Both the position numbers and the translations under genes were made by a program. Shown here one piece after another: positions 56,098 through 63,023 of a stretch of DNA of 63,023 nucleotides. Source of the DNA: Opitutales bacterium (lineage in GTDB: Bacteria; Verrucomicrobiota; Verrucomicrobiia; Opitutales; Opitutaceae); the NCBI GenBank assembly GCA_018700525.1, contig JABITN010000062.1:1-63023 (forward strand), read 5' to 3'. Each line of letters opens with the position of its first letter. The stretch's first letter is position 1. The notes below the pieces were generated by a model, which was not told the origin of the DNA, ran no database searches, and saw nothing but the letters and a program-made list of their open reading frames with translations.

Positions 56098-57867
56098 TTA
56101 GGGTGCTTCGGTGGGTATTCCGAGTTTTCTGATTTTCAACGTCCTGAGCCGATTGAGGGCAGCCATAAGTTCCTGGATACGGATTTCGGCTAGGTCGTTT
56201 CCGTCGAGGGCTGAGAGGCCTTTTTCGTCCATGAGTGCTACAATAGTCTCAAGCGCTTGGATAATCGATTGATCATTGAAGAGTTTATTCTCGCAGGCAT
56301 AGGCGAGGGCAGCTCCGATTGTTCGAGTTTGGGATGGGTTAACGAGTTGGGAGAGGAGGGATAGGTCAATTTCTTGGGTTCCGAAGATTAGTGAACGCGT
56401 GTTTTGCGCTTTGATGTTTTTGCGGGGTGGGCGTTGTTGGCGATGCCCACCATGCCTCGATCCTCTGTAGGGAACAGCGTGTTTGTAGGGATTTATTGAT
56501 GAGGAATCAGCGAATCGTTTGGCTATTCCAATATTAAATGGCGTCGTTTCTTCGGTTGATGGTGAAATTGAGAAATCGTCTCCGCAGAGGGCTTTTGCCT
56601 GGGGAGTTAGGTCCTTGGGTAGATAGTTGTCTAAGGCGATGACGCGATGGGCCGGTTCGAAGTAGTCGCCAGAGCCTCCTAGTACTAGGATTGTGGAGAC
56701 TCGGTATTGATCGTAGAGCGAGCGGACGCGTTGGACAAAAGGGGTGATGGGCTCTTTTTCTGGAGCGATGAGCTGTTGCATGCGAGCATCGCGTATTAGA
56801 AAATTGGTGGCGGAAATATCTTCGTCGATCAGCAGGGCGTGCGAGCCGGTTTCTAGGGTTTCGATAATGCTAGCGGCCTGTGAAGTTGAACCCGAGGCGT
56901 TCTCTGTGGTGAAGTTTTGAGTATCTTTATCTCCGGGCAAATTGTTAATGAATGGAGAGAGGTCGACTGAAGCGACTGAGCGAGCATCTTCAGCTCGAAC
57001 TTTAGTAGCGTCCTTTCGAGCTACGACTTGTTCGCGCCCATCGCCTGGGATATGATTGTAGACGCCGCGTTCGATGGCATTGAGCAGGGTGGATTTGCCG
57101 TGATAACCTCCACCGACGATGAGGGTGATTCCATCGGATATTCCCATTCCAGAAATCTCTCCCGCGTGAGGAACAGTTAGACGAACGCGTTGGGACGCCG
57201 GCGATTCGAATGGAACCGCATTGGAAAGCGGATGCTGGTCGATACCTGATGCTCGGGGTAGGATAGCTCCGTCCGCAATAAACGCGACTAGACGATGATC
57301 CTCTAACTGCGAGCGTAGGTGATCAGCATCTTCATTGGTATCGGCGAATGAATTGATGTCGGTTTTATCATTTTTCGATAGTACGAGAGCCTGTGACACT
57401 ATTTCTGGGAGCGTTTCGGTTAGTAGTCCAATTGCGGCTTTCCCGAGGATTCGCCGTCCATTCGCCGGGAGACCGACTGAGAAGCGGACGATTGTTTCGG
57501 TTTTGCCGATTTCGACGCAGGTTCGCTTTAGGATTTCTTGAACTGGAGTATCGATCTCGAGGCGTCCGGATTTTCCGGATCCGAGTGACGTTTGCCCGTG
57601 TCGACAGGCTGCAGAAAAGGAGCGAGCTAGATAGGTTTCCGATCCTGTGCGACGGGATGCGTTGGAGAATAAGCTGGAATCGATCAAGGAGCTTCGATGA
57701 TCGATGCGAATAGAAAGTCGAGATGGGGAGGCGAAGGGGTCGCCTTGTACGCGCTCGATTGACAAGGTGAACTTATTGAATTTATAGCTTCCTCGTATGT
57801 TCTTATATGCAGGATACGGCTTTCCGTCAATCTTGCAAAGCGAATGGTGAAGATCTTCTGAAGTCAT
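56098..57867 (-). CDS. ABC-class ATPase (COG3044-type), function unknown
   Basis: This 589-residue cytoplasmic protein has an N-terminal beta-rich domain followed by a P-loop ATPase. Walker A is 'VGGGYHGKSTLLNAI' (residues about 251-260), an ABC signature-like segment 'TENASGSTSQAA' follows, and Walker B is 'GSHALLIDEDISATNF' (341-356). A C-terminal region contains an Arg/His-rich patch ('GSRHGGHRQQRPPRK', about residue 490), possibly RNA- or DNA-binding. This is the predicted ATPase of the ABC class seen widely in bacteria; its role is not settled. It appears monocistronic, with repeats at both ends (56021-56096 and 57892-57953). Confidence 0.85.
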   Translation of the reverse strand: MTSEDLHHSLCKIDGKPYPAYKNIRGSYKFNKFTLSIERVQGDPFASPSRLSIRIDHRSSLIDSSLFSNASRRTGSETYLARSFSAACRHGQTSLGSGKSGRLEIDTPVQEILKRTCVEIGKTETIVRFSVGLPANGRRILGKAAIGLLTETLPEIVSQALVLSKNDKTDINSFADTNEDADHLRSQLEDHRLVAFIADGAILPRASGIDQHPLSNAVPFESPASQRVRLTVPHAGEISGMGISDGITLIVGGGYHGKSTLLNAIERGVYNHIPGDGREQVVARKDATKVRAEDARSVASVDLSPFINNLPGDKDTQNFTTENASGSTSQAASIIETLETGSHALLIDEDISATNFLIRDARMQQLIAPEKEPITPFVQRVRSLYDQYRVSTILVLGGSGDYFEPAHRVIALDNYLPKDLTPQAKALCGDDFSISPSTEETTPFNIGIAKRFADSSSINPYKHAVPYRGSRHGGHRQQRPPRKNIKAQNTRSLIFGTQEIDLSLLSQLVNPSQTRTIGAALAYACENKLFNDQSIIQALETIVALMDEKGLSALDGNDLAEIRIQELMAALNRLRTLKIRKLGIPTEAP

Positions 57868-57891
57868 GTATTGAAAATTTATTTGGATCTA

Positions 57892-57953
57892 GGAGACTGA
57901 TAAATAAGTCGAAGATTGTTATGCTGCCTACACTGGCTTATTTAACAGTCTCT
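57892..57953. repeat. Short MITE-like element sharing terminal repeats with 364-505
   Basis: Arms 57892-57910 (GGAGACTGATAAATAAGTC) and 57936-57953 (GCTTATTTAACAGTCTCT) pair with few mismatches around a 25-nt centre. The right arm end equals the terminal repeat of the element at 364-505 (AGAGACTGTTWAATAA type), so the two belong to one family though their interiors differ. Confidence 0.65.
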
Positions 57954-57992
57954 AAGTCCTAGTCAATCGTAGGGCTGGCACTCGTTCCGGCC

Positions 57993-60900
57993 CTACCACA
58001 GGTGAGCATGTCCAGCGGGACAAGCGACGCAGTTTTCGGCTTGGGGAATTGGAATGCCAATTCCTTGGTTTCCGTTTTGCCAGAAGAAATTGGGCTGTGC
58101 TGGCTCTTGGGTTCCGTATTCGGTCATGGTGGCTGCGTTGAATAGCTTTCCGTTTGCCATGGTGTATTGGATACGTTCGCTGTGACGAATGTTCTTTGTC
58201 GGGTCGAATCCTTTTTCGATGACAATGAGGTCGGCGAGTTTTCCTTTTTCCAATGAGCCGATTTCGCCATCGAGGCCAAGATACTTCGCTCCGTATAACG
58301 TGCCGCAGGTGAGGGCTTCTTCTGGTGTCATGCCGCCTTGTACGAAACTCCAGATTTCCCAATGGGTGCAGATTCCATTTAGCTGGCCATGGCCACCGGC
58401 TTGGACGAGGCCGCCTTGGTCGAAGCTGGCTTTGGCGATGGTGGCGACGTCCATGTGATTGTAGTCATCCTCATGGGCTTTAATTGGACGACGCGATTTT
58501 GGCTGGAGAATGTGAGGTGGTATGAATGCATTGAGTCGAGAATGTGTCCAAAGGTCGTCGTGGGCGTACCAGTAGTTCTCGCCCCAGAGGCCGCCGTAAG
58601 CGACGGAGAGCGTGGGGGTGTAACCAACTCCCGTTCCGCGCCAGAGATCGAGGACATCGTCATAGATGTACTGAACCGGCATGGTGTGCTCGATGCCTGT
58701 GTGGCCATCTACGATCATGGTTAAGTTGTGCATGAAAGTCGAACCGCCTTCGGGTACCACCATCATTTCTTTTTCACGTGCGGCGGCTATTATTTGCTGA
58801 CGCTGATCGCGTCGCGGCTGATTGTAGCTTTTAACACTGATAGCTCCGACTGATTTCATGCGACCCAGGTGGAATTGGGCGTCTTTTAGGGATTTAACCT
58901 CGGCTTTGTATGAACCAGTTGCTCCGTAAAGAATGGTTCCTGTGGAAAATATGCGCGGAGCGGTGAGGAGACCAATTTTGCCCAGCTCGCTCGATGCGAA
59001 AATGGTTTCGGTATCGCTTGAGGGGTTGTGGATTGTCGTTACCCCGAAAGATAATCGAGCTTTGTCGACCCAGTTGTTTTGAGGAATAATGCCATGGGTG
59101 GCTTGGGAGCCGTGTGCATGCGTATCCACAAAACCAGGAAGGATGACTTGATTGAATACATCGACGATTTTCGCTTTCTTGGGAACCTTTATTTTCGATC
59201 GCTTCCCAATTCGAGTGATTCGATTTCCTTCAATGACGATGGTCCCATCTTCAATGGTTCCGTCTTCGCCCATGGTGACAATCTTGGCACCGACTAAAGC
59301 AATGGTCGTGTCTGGCTTTGCATGTGCGGCTTTGAAGCCAATAGCTTGTTCGATAATCGACTCTTCCGGAGTGACTTTCGCACCATTGTTTAGGAATGCG
59401 TAGGCGCTTGCGAGTTCTCTTGTGAAGAGATTGGGGCCGAGCGACCAATGAAGGCGTTGGCTATCGCCTGAAAAACGGATGGAAATGCCCGCCTCTTCGC
59501 TGACTTGGGCGATAGGTAGCGTTTTTCCTTTGGGACCAACGAGTATGGATCGACTAGTCGCAACGAAGGGAGCGACGTATACGTTGAAGCGTTCGACGAA
59601 AGCGAGCCACTTGCCATCGGGAGAAATTTGGTAATCAGTCGCCCATTTGCTTGTGTAGTGAGTTTGTGGTTCTTTGCCATCCATGTCTACGGAAACAAAG
59701 ACTCGATTGTCCGCATCTTTTTCACGCTTTGCTTGTTGATAGAAGAAGCGGTCATTGATGGCTCCGAATTGCGGGTCGTTACCTTTTTTGAGGATACGTT
59801 TGGCTTCGCCACCACGTGCTGGAATTCGATAAATGCCTTGTTCACGCGACCAGAGTGATGAACGGATGAGTCCACCACCTACGCGACTAAAGAGAATAGT
59901 TTGCCCATCCGGCGAGAAAACAGGTTGCGTATAGTGGCCCGGGTCTTGAGTGACGATCCAATCTTCCTGGTTAGTCTCTCGTTCGAGAGAAGCCACTCGT
60001 ACGCTACCAAGTTCTTCGTCGTTCCAAGTAGTGTAGACGACGTATCGGCCATCTCTGGACAAGTTGGGAAACATTTCGAAATGTTCGGTTTGATCGGTGA
60101 GTCGTTTTGCCTCGCCGTTTGGCAAATTGCGAACGTAGAGATGTCCCAGGGCTTGAAATAGGACTTGACTGCCGTCGGGTGTGACTTGTGTCCAGCGAAG
60201 CATTCGCACGTCAAATTCTTCTGGAGCCACTGCGACCGGATTTCGAAGGGCTTCGGATACGCGGCGCTCGTCTTGGATGTGAAATGGAATGATGGTATCG
60301 CTGCCGTCAGTTACACTTATTTTGCGGATTTTTCCGCGTGCCCAGATGACGATGTATTCACCGTCTGGAGTCCATTCGAAGGAAGGGTAGACTCCGTGGA
60401 TCGCCCAAGTCTCCTGCATGTCGCGTTCAAGCTGATCGTTTAGCAATCGGATAGCTCCCGTTTCAGTATCGAAAAGGTGTAGGCCTGTTTTTCCGTCTAC
60501 GCGTCGGACGAATGCAATTATTTTACCGTCCGGAGAAGGAGTTGGACGGCAGGCTCCTCCGGGACCAGTGATGTAGGATTCGGTTTCATCGGTCGCTAGT
60601 TCTATTCGCTTGATCGCATAGATTTGCTTGTGGGGATCTTTGCTGTATTCGAATTCACTGCCTGGGCTGACATCTTGCGAGTAATAGAGGTATTTGCCGT
60701 CTGGGGAAAAAATCGGTTCGTTTACGTCCTTCTGTTCGGTTGGCTTTTTAGTCAGCTGTACGCCGCCTTGAGCATTGGAATCGACACCGCTTTTGTGGTA
60801 GAGCCACATCTCGCCAGCTCCGAGAGAGCGACGACTTGTGAAGTGCTTGCGAGCTACGATGTAGTTGCCGTCTGGTGACCAGGCGGGTCCATTGAGCAAC

Positions 60901-61382
60901 TGGTACGATTCATCGGTTATTTGAGATAATGAGTCGTCTTCCGGTTTGATTAGCCAAATATTGTCTCCAGCCAATTTACTTTTGCCCGTTCGGTCGCTGG
61001 TGAATGCTATGGTTTTGCCGTCAGGACTGTAGCGTGGTTGCATATCCCAAGCCATTCCTTTGGTAAGCCTTTCGGGATGGATGCCATTGGAGCCATCTGC
61101 TCCGCTGATTGGCATTCGGTAGAGATCGCCAAGAAGGTCGAAAACGATTTCTTTGCCGTCGGGACTAACGTCTAGGCTGATCCAGGTGCCCTCGGTAACG
61201 TCGATTGCCTGATCGTGCGTGGGGCCAGGTGGATTTTCGATGTCCCAAGCTGGGGTTTCCTCCTTTTTTGAGTCGGGTTCTTTCGCTTCGTCCTCGGCGA
61301 AGGAAATGAAAATTGTGGAAAAGCTGGCTAGGAGGGCGAGAGCCTTAGCGCAACGATATGGAAAAGGGGTGAGCCATGTCAT
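57993..61382 (-). CDS. Secreted PD40 beta-propeller + amidohydrolase fusion protein
   Basis: The ATG at 61380-61382 gives 1129 residues with a signal peptide ('ALALLASFSTIFISFA'). The N-terminal about 650 residues contain repeated TolB-like WD40/PD40 units ('PRYSPDGKTIAFTSDRTG', 'PIFSPDGKYLYYSQD', 'PVFSPDGQTILFSR'). The C-terminal about 400 residues are a metal-dependent amidohydrolase: 'VILPGFVDTHAHGSQ' with the HxH pair, 'HTGIEHTMPVQ', 'LVQAGGHGQLNGICTHWE' and 'LEKGKLADLIVIE'. The tail has 'CVACPAGHAHLW', which looks like a metal or heme motif but is not a canonical CxxCH. Substrate unknown; a periplasmic or outer-surface hydrolase of peptides or cyclic amides is likely. Confidence 0.88.
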   Translation of the reverse strand: MTWLTPFPYRCAKALALLASFSTIFISFAEDEAKEPDSKKEETPAWDIENPPGPTHDQAIDVTEGTWISLDVSPDGKEIVFDLLGDLYRMPISGADGSNGIHPERLTKGMAWDMQPRYSPDGKTIAFTSDRTGKSKLAGDNIWLIKPEDDSLSQITDESYQLLNGPAWSPDGNYIVARKHFTSRRSLGAGEMWLYHKSGVDSNAQGGVQLTKKPTEQKDVNEPIFSPDGKYLYYSQDVSPGSEFEYSKDPHKQIYAIKRIELATDETESYITGPGGACRPTPSPDGKIIAFVRRVDGKTGLHLFDTETGAIRLLNDQLERDMQETWAIHGVYPSFEWTPDGEYIVIWARGKIRKISVTDGSDTIIPFHIQDERRVSEALRNPVAVAPEEFDVRMLRWTQVTPDGSQVLFQALGHLYVRNLPNGEAKRLTDQTEHFEMFPNLSRDGRYVVYTTWNDEELGSVRVASLERETNQEDWIVTQDPGHYTQPVFSPDGQTILFSRVGGGLIRSSLWSREQGIYRIPARGGEAKRILKKGNDPQFGAINDRFFYQQAKREKDADNRVFVSVDMDGKEPQTHYTSKWATDYQISPDGKWLAFVERFNVYVAPFVATSRSILVGPKGKTLPIAQVSEEAGISIRFSGDSQRLHWSLGPNLFTRELASAYAFLNNGAKVTPEESIIEQAIGFKAAHAKPDTTIALVGAKIVTMGEDGTIEDGTIVIEGNRITRIGKRSKIKVPKKAKIVDVFNQVILPGFVDTHAHGSQATHGIIPQNNWVDKARLSFGVTTIHNPSSDTETIFASSELGKIGLLTAPRIFSTGTILYGATGSYKAEVKSLKDAQFHLGRMKSVGAISVKSYNQPRRDQRQQIIAAAREKEMMVVPEGGSTFMHNLTMIVDGHTGIEHTMPVQYIYDDVLDLWRGTGVGYTPTLSVAYGGLWGENYWYAHDDLWTHSRLNAFIPPHILQPKSRRPIKAHEDDYNHMDVATIAKASFDQGGLVQAGGHGQLNGICTHWEIWSFVQGGMTPEEALTCGTLYGAKYLGLDGEIGSLEKGKLADLIVIEKGFDPTKNIRHSERIQYTMANGKLFNAATMTEYGTQEPAQPNFFWQNGNQGIGIPIPQAENCVACPAGHAHLW

Positions 61383-61457
61383 TGCCAAAGATTGCAATCC
61401 GAAGGGATTGCAGTGGCAAGACAGGATTTTGGAATGATCCAACGTTGGAAGATGAAA

Positions 61458-61509
61458 AGTAGTACAGGCTTCCAGCCTGTTTCTTCACAGGAAAAATGCC
61501 TGTGCTACT
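61458..61509. repeat. Hairpin repeat of the 'acaggct-agcctgt' type
   Basis: Outer arms 61458-61469 (AGTAGTACAGGC) and 61498-61509 (GCCTGTGCTACT) pair with one mismatch; the inner ACAGGCTTCCAGCCTGT (61464-61480) is a second palindrome. It lies between the sulfatase stop and the amidohydrolase start. Similar motifs are, from memory, widespread between genes in verrucomicrobia and planctomycetes. Confidence 0.7.
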
Positions 61510-61515
61510 ATTGCT

Positions 61516-63023
61516 TTAGCGTCCGTCGCCGGTGTAGATGATAATGCCGTCCTTGGGAGCTTGAGGCCAAGGCGTGGTTCCAGGAGCCCATTCCTTGGGC
61601 TGAGTTGCTCGGACTTTCCCGACTGCTTCTTTGATCCATTCGGGTGCGTTTACATTTTCGTTTTGCCCATAAACCCAAGGGAGTGGGGGATCCATAAGTA
61701 GGGTCATATCTGGCATGGGTGGACGTTCGTCCCCAACTTGGGCTACGCGTTTCGAGAGGCGTTCGACAATTTGGGGATGCACTGCGGCGATGTTTTCCTT
61801 TTCGCTAGGATCGGTAACGATGTTGTAGAGTTCTTCACCGACTAGTTTGTAGTCACCCTTTCGGATAGCAGGAAAACGAACGCTGCCGGATACTTCGAAA
61901 ATGATTTCGTCACGCTTGCTTGATTTGCCAGAAAAAATGGTGTCGGTCATATCGATACCGTCTACTTTTCGTTTTTGTTTCATGCTTCCGCCGGCGAGCG
62001 TAATGAACGTGTTGTAGAAGTCGACAATGTGCATAAGGCCATCATTGGAGCTGTTGGCTTCGAGTTTGCCTGGCCAGCGCATGACGCAGGGGACGCGTAC
62101 GCCACCTTCGTAATTCGTGTTCTTAGTTCCGCGATAGGGCGCATTCATTTCTTCGCGTAGGCCGCCGTTGTCGTTGGCGAAAATGACGAGCGTGTCGTTC
62201 GTGTATCCGTATTGATCGACTGCGCCGACAATGCGACCGATCGCATCGTCTAGGCATTTGAGAGCGGCGTAACGTTTTTCGTATTTGTTGGTGTAGCGAG
62301 GGATTTCTTCGAGCGGTCCGTGGACTGCGTTAAATGGGACGTAAATGAAGAACGGCTGTTTTGACCGTTTCTTGTCTTTGTCATGGTCAGCGATGAGGCG
62401 TACGGTTTCATTGGCGATAAGATCGGTTGTGTAGCCTTGCTCGAAGATTGGTTCTTGGTTTCGATGCCAGTCGTAGACCGCGTAGCGAGCGGGGGCGTTG
62501 TGTGGAATCGTGTAGTTGTTGTAGTCGATGCCCCATGCATAATGTCCGTATTGCGTTGCGAAGCCCTGACCCATCGGGAGATGCTCCGGCAACCATTCAC
62601 CGCAATGCCATTTGCCCACTAGGGAAGTGCGATAGCCGACGTCTCTTAGTGCTTCGGCGATAGTGCGTTCGTTTGTATCGAGAGCATGAATGCGGCGTGT
62701 TTCCTCTCCGCGTTCATTAATTGGCAAGGTAAGGTCTAGTTTTTCCAGGTAGCTAGGCTTTCCGAAATCTTCTGAGCGCCAATCGCTCCAAGTGCGGAAA
62801 GCGAAGCGGCCCGTCAAGAAAGCTGCCCGGGTTGGGGCGCAAACCGCGTGAGAATAGAATTGAGTGAGTTTGAGTCCATCGGCTCTCAGGCGGTCCATGT
62901 TTGGAGTCAACTCGGGGTTGCCGCCGTTGAAGCCTACTTCGTTCCAGCCCATATCGTCGGCCAGCATGAACACGATGTTAGGGCGGCTGCCATCGACGGA
63001 GGCTGCTTGGCCTAGGCTATGGA
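61516..63023 (-). CDS. Formylglycine-dependent sulfatase (N-terminus beyond the window)
   Basis: The frame runs from its stop at 61516 to the right edge, about 500 codons, with the signal peptide outside the window (visible start '...SVDGSRPNIVFMLADDMG'). The formylglycine site is 'CAPTRAAFLTGR' (C-x-P-x-R), with metal ligands in 'LADDMG' and in 'VIFANDNGG'. The conserved 'GKWH' is followed by Cys (GKWHCGE; often GKWHLG). It is an S1-family arylsulfatase-type enzyme acting on sulfated organic substrates, such as algal polysaccharides, outside the cytoplasm. No anaerobic or aerobic maturase gene is in the window. It is transcribed in the same direction as the amidohydrolase. Confidence 0.93.
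   Translation of the reverse strand, partial: HSLGQAASVDGSRPNIVFMLADDMGWNEVGFNGGNPELTPNMDRLRADGLKLTQFYSHAVCAPTRAAFLTGRFAFRTWSDWRSEDFGKPSYLEKLDLTLPINERGEETRRIHALDTNERTIAEALRDVGYRTSLVGKWHCGEWLPEHLPMGQGFATQYGHYAWGIDYNNYTIPHNAPARYAVYDWHRNQEPIFEQGYTTDLIANETVRLIADHDKDKKRSKQPFFIYVPFNAVHGPLEEIPRYTNKYEKRYAALKCLDDAIGRIVGAVDQYGYTNDTLVIFANDNGGLREEMNAPYRGTKNTNYEGGVRVPCVMRWPGKLEANSSNDGLMHIVDFYNTFITLAGGSMKQKRKVDGIDMTDTIFSGKSSKRDEIIFEVSGSVRFPAIRKGDYKLVGEELYNIVTDPSEKENIAAVHPQIVERLSKRVAQVGDERPPMPDMTLLMDPPLPWVYGQNENVNAPEWIKEAVGKVRATQPKEWAPGTTPWPQAPKDGIIIYTGDGR

Overview
The window looks like a chromosomal stretch of a marine member of Verrucomicrobiota, probably class Opitutae. This is inferred from gene content: DUF1080 sugar-hydrolase-type protein, formylglycine sulfatase, planctomycete-type cytochrome c/DUF1549 fragment, PD40-amidohydrolase, TRAP transporter, A-rich translation starts with little Shine-Dalgarno signal, and many palindromic intergenic repeats. 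No rRNA, tRNA, CRISPR array, prophage or intact insertion sequence was seen. Most genes are ordinary housekeeping genes in short operons, separated by repeat-rich spacers.

Layout. 1-6.4 kb: secreted proteins of a polysaccharide- or sugar-acid-utilising type and a complete TRAP transporter (dctP-dctQ-dctM). 6.5-14.3 kb: radC, an AlgI/AlgJ-type O-acetylation pair, a decayed aminoglycoside-phosphotransferase-family pseudogene, an 838-residue RTX-like adhesin and a metallophosphoesterase. 14.5-22.8 kb: argA, the operon proS-clpS-(DUF2017-like)-(Zn/TM protein), a SirB-like membrane protein and a family B DNA polymerase. 22.8-26.3 kb: tRNA wobble-base modification, with a fusion of an FAD oxidoreductase to an MnmM-type methyltransferase facing aroK-queG. 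26.4-33.6 kb: a thioesterase/glycosyltransferase pair divergent from an ACP-FabZ didomain protein and a ketosynthase, then a HAD phosphatase and recD2. 34.3-43.6 kb: panE, a divergent purA, guaB, menC-menE, a divergent NRAMP transporter and a DUF2891 lipoprotein. 44-51.6 kb: a truncated planctomycete-type cytochrome gene, polX, dnaK, groES-groEL with a clear terminator, and an orphan response regulator. 51.7-57.9 kb: two adjacent decayed lipoprotein genes, modF, ilvC and an ABC-class ATPase of unknown role. 58-63 kb: a giant PD40-propeller/amidohydrolase protein and the body of a sulfatase that runs off the end.

The most interesting items are: (1) the single-chain FAD oxidoreductase-MnmM protein, which would complete cmnm5U34 to mnm5U34 in the manner of MnmC but with an unrelated methyltransferase and reversed domain order; (2) the ACP-FabZ/ketosynthase unit facing a thioesterase/glycosyltransferase pair; (3) several families of palindromic intergenic elements, including a 16-19 bp terminal-repeat family and a 33-bp direct motif present three times; (4) a cluster of recent gene decay, where pseudogenes are readable across frameshifts or a nonsense codon; (5) an NRAMP homologue lacking the usual metal ligands. 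All functional statements rest on reading motifs by eye; no database search was possible.
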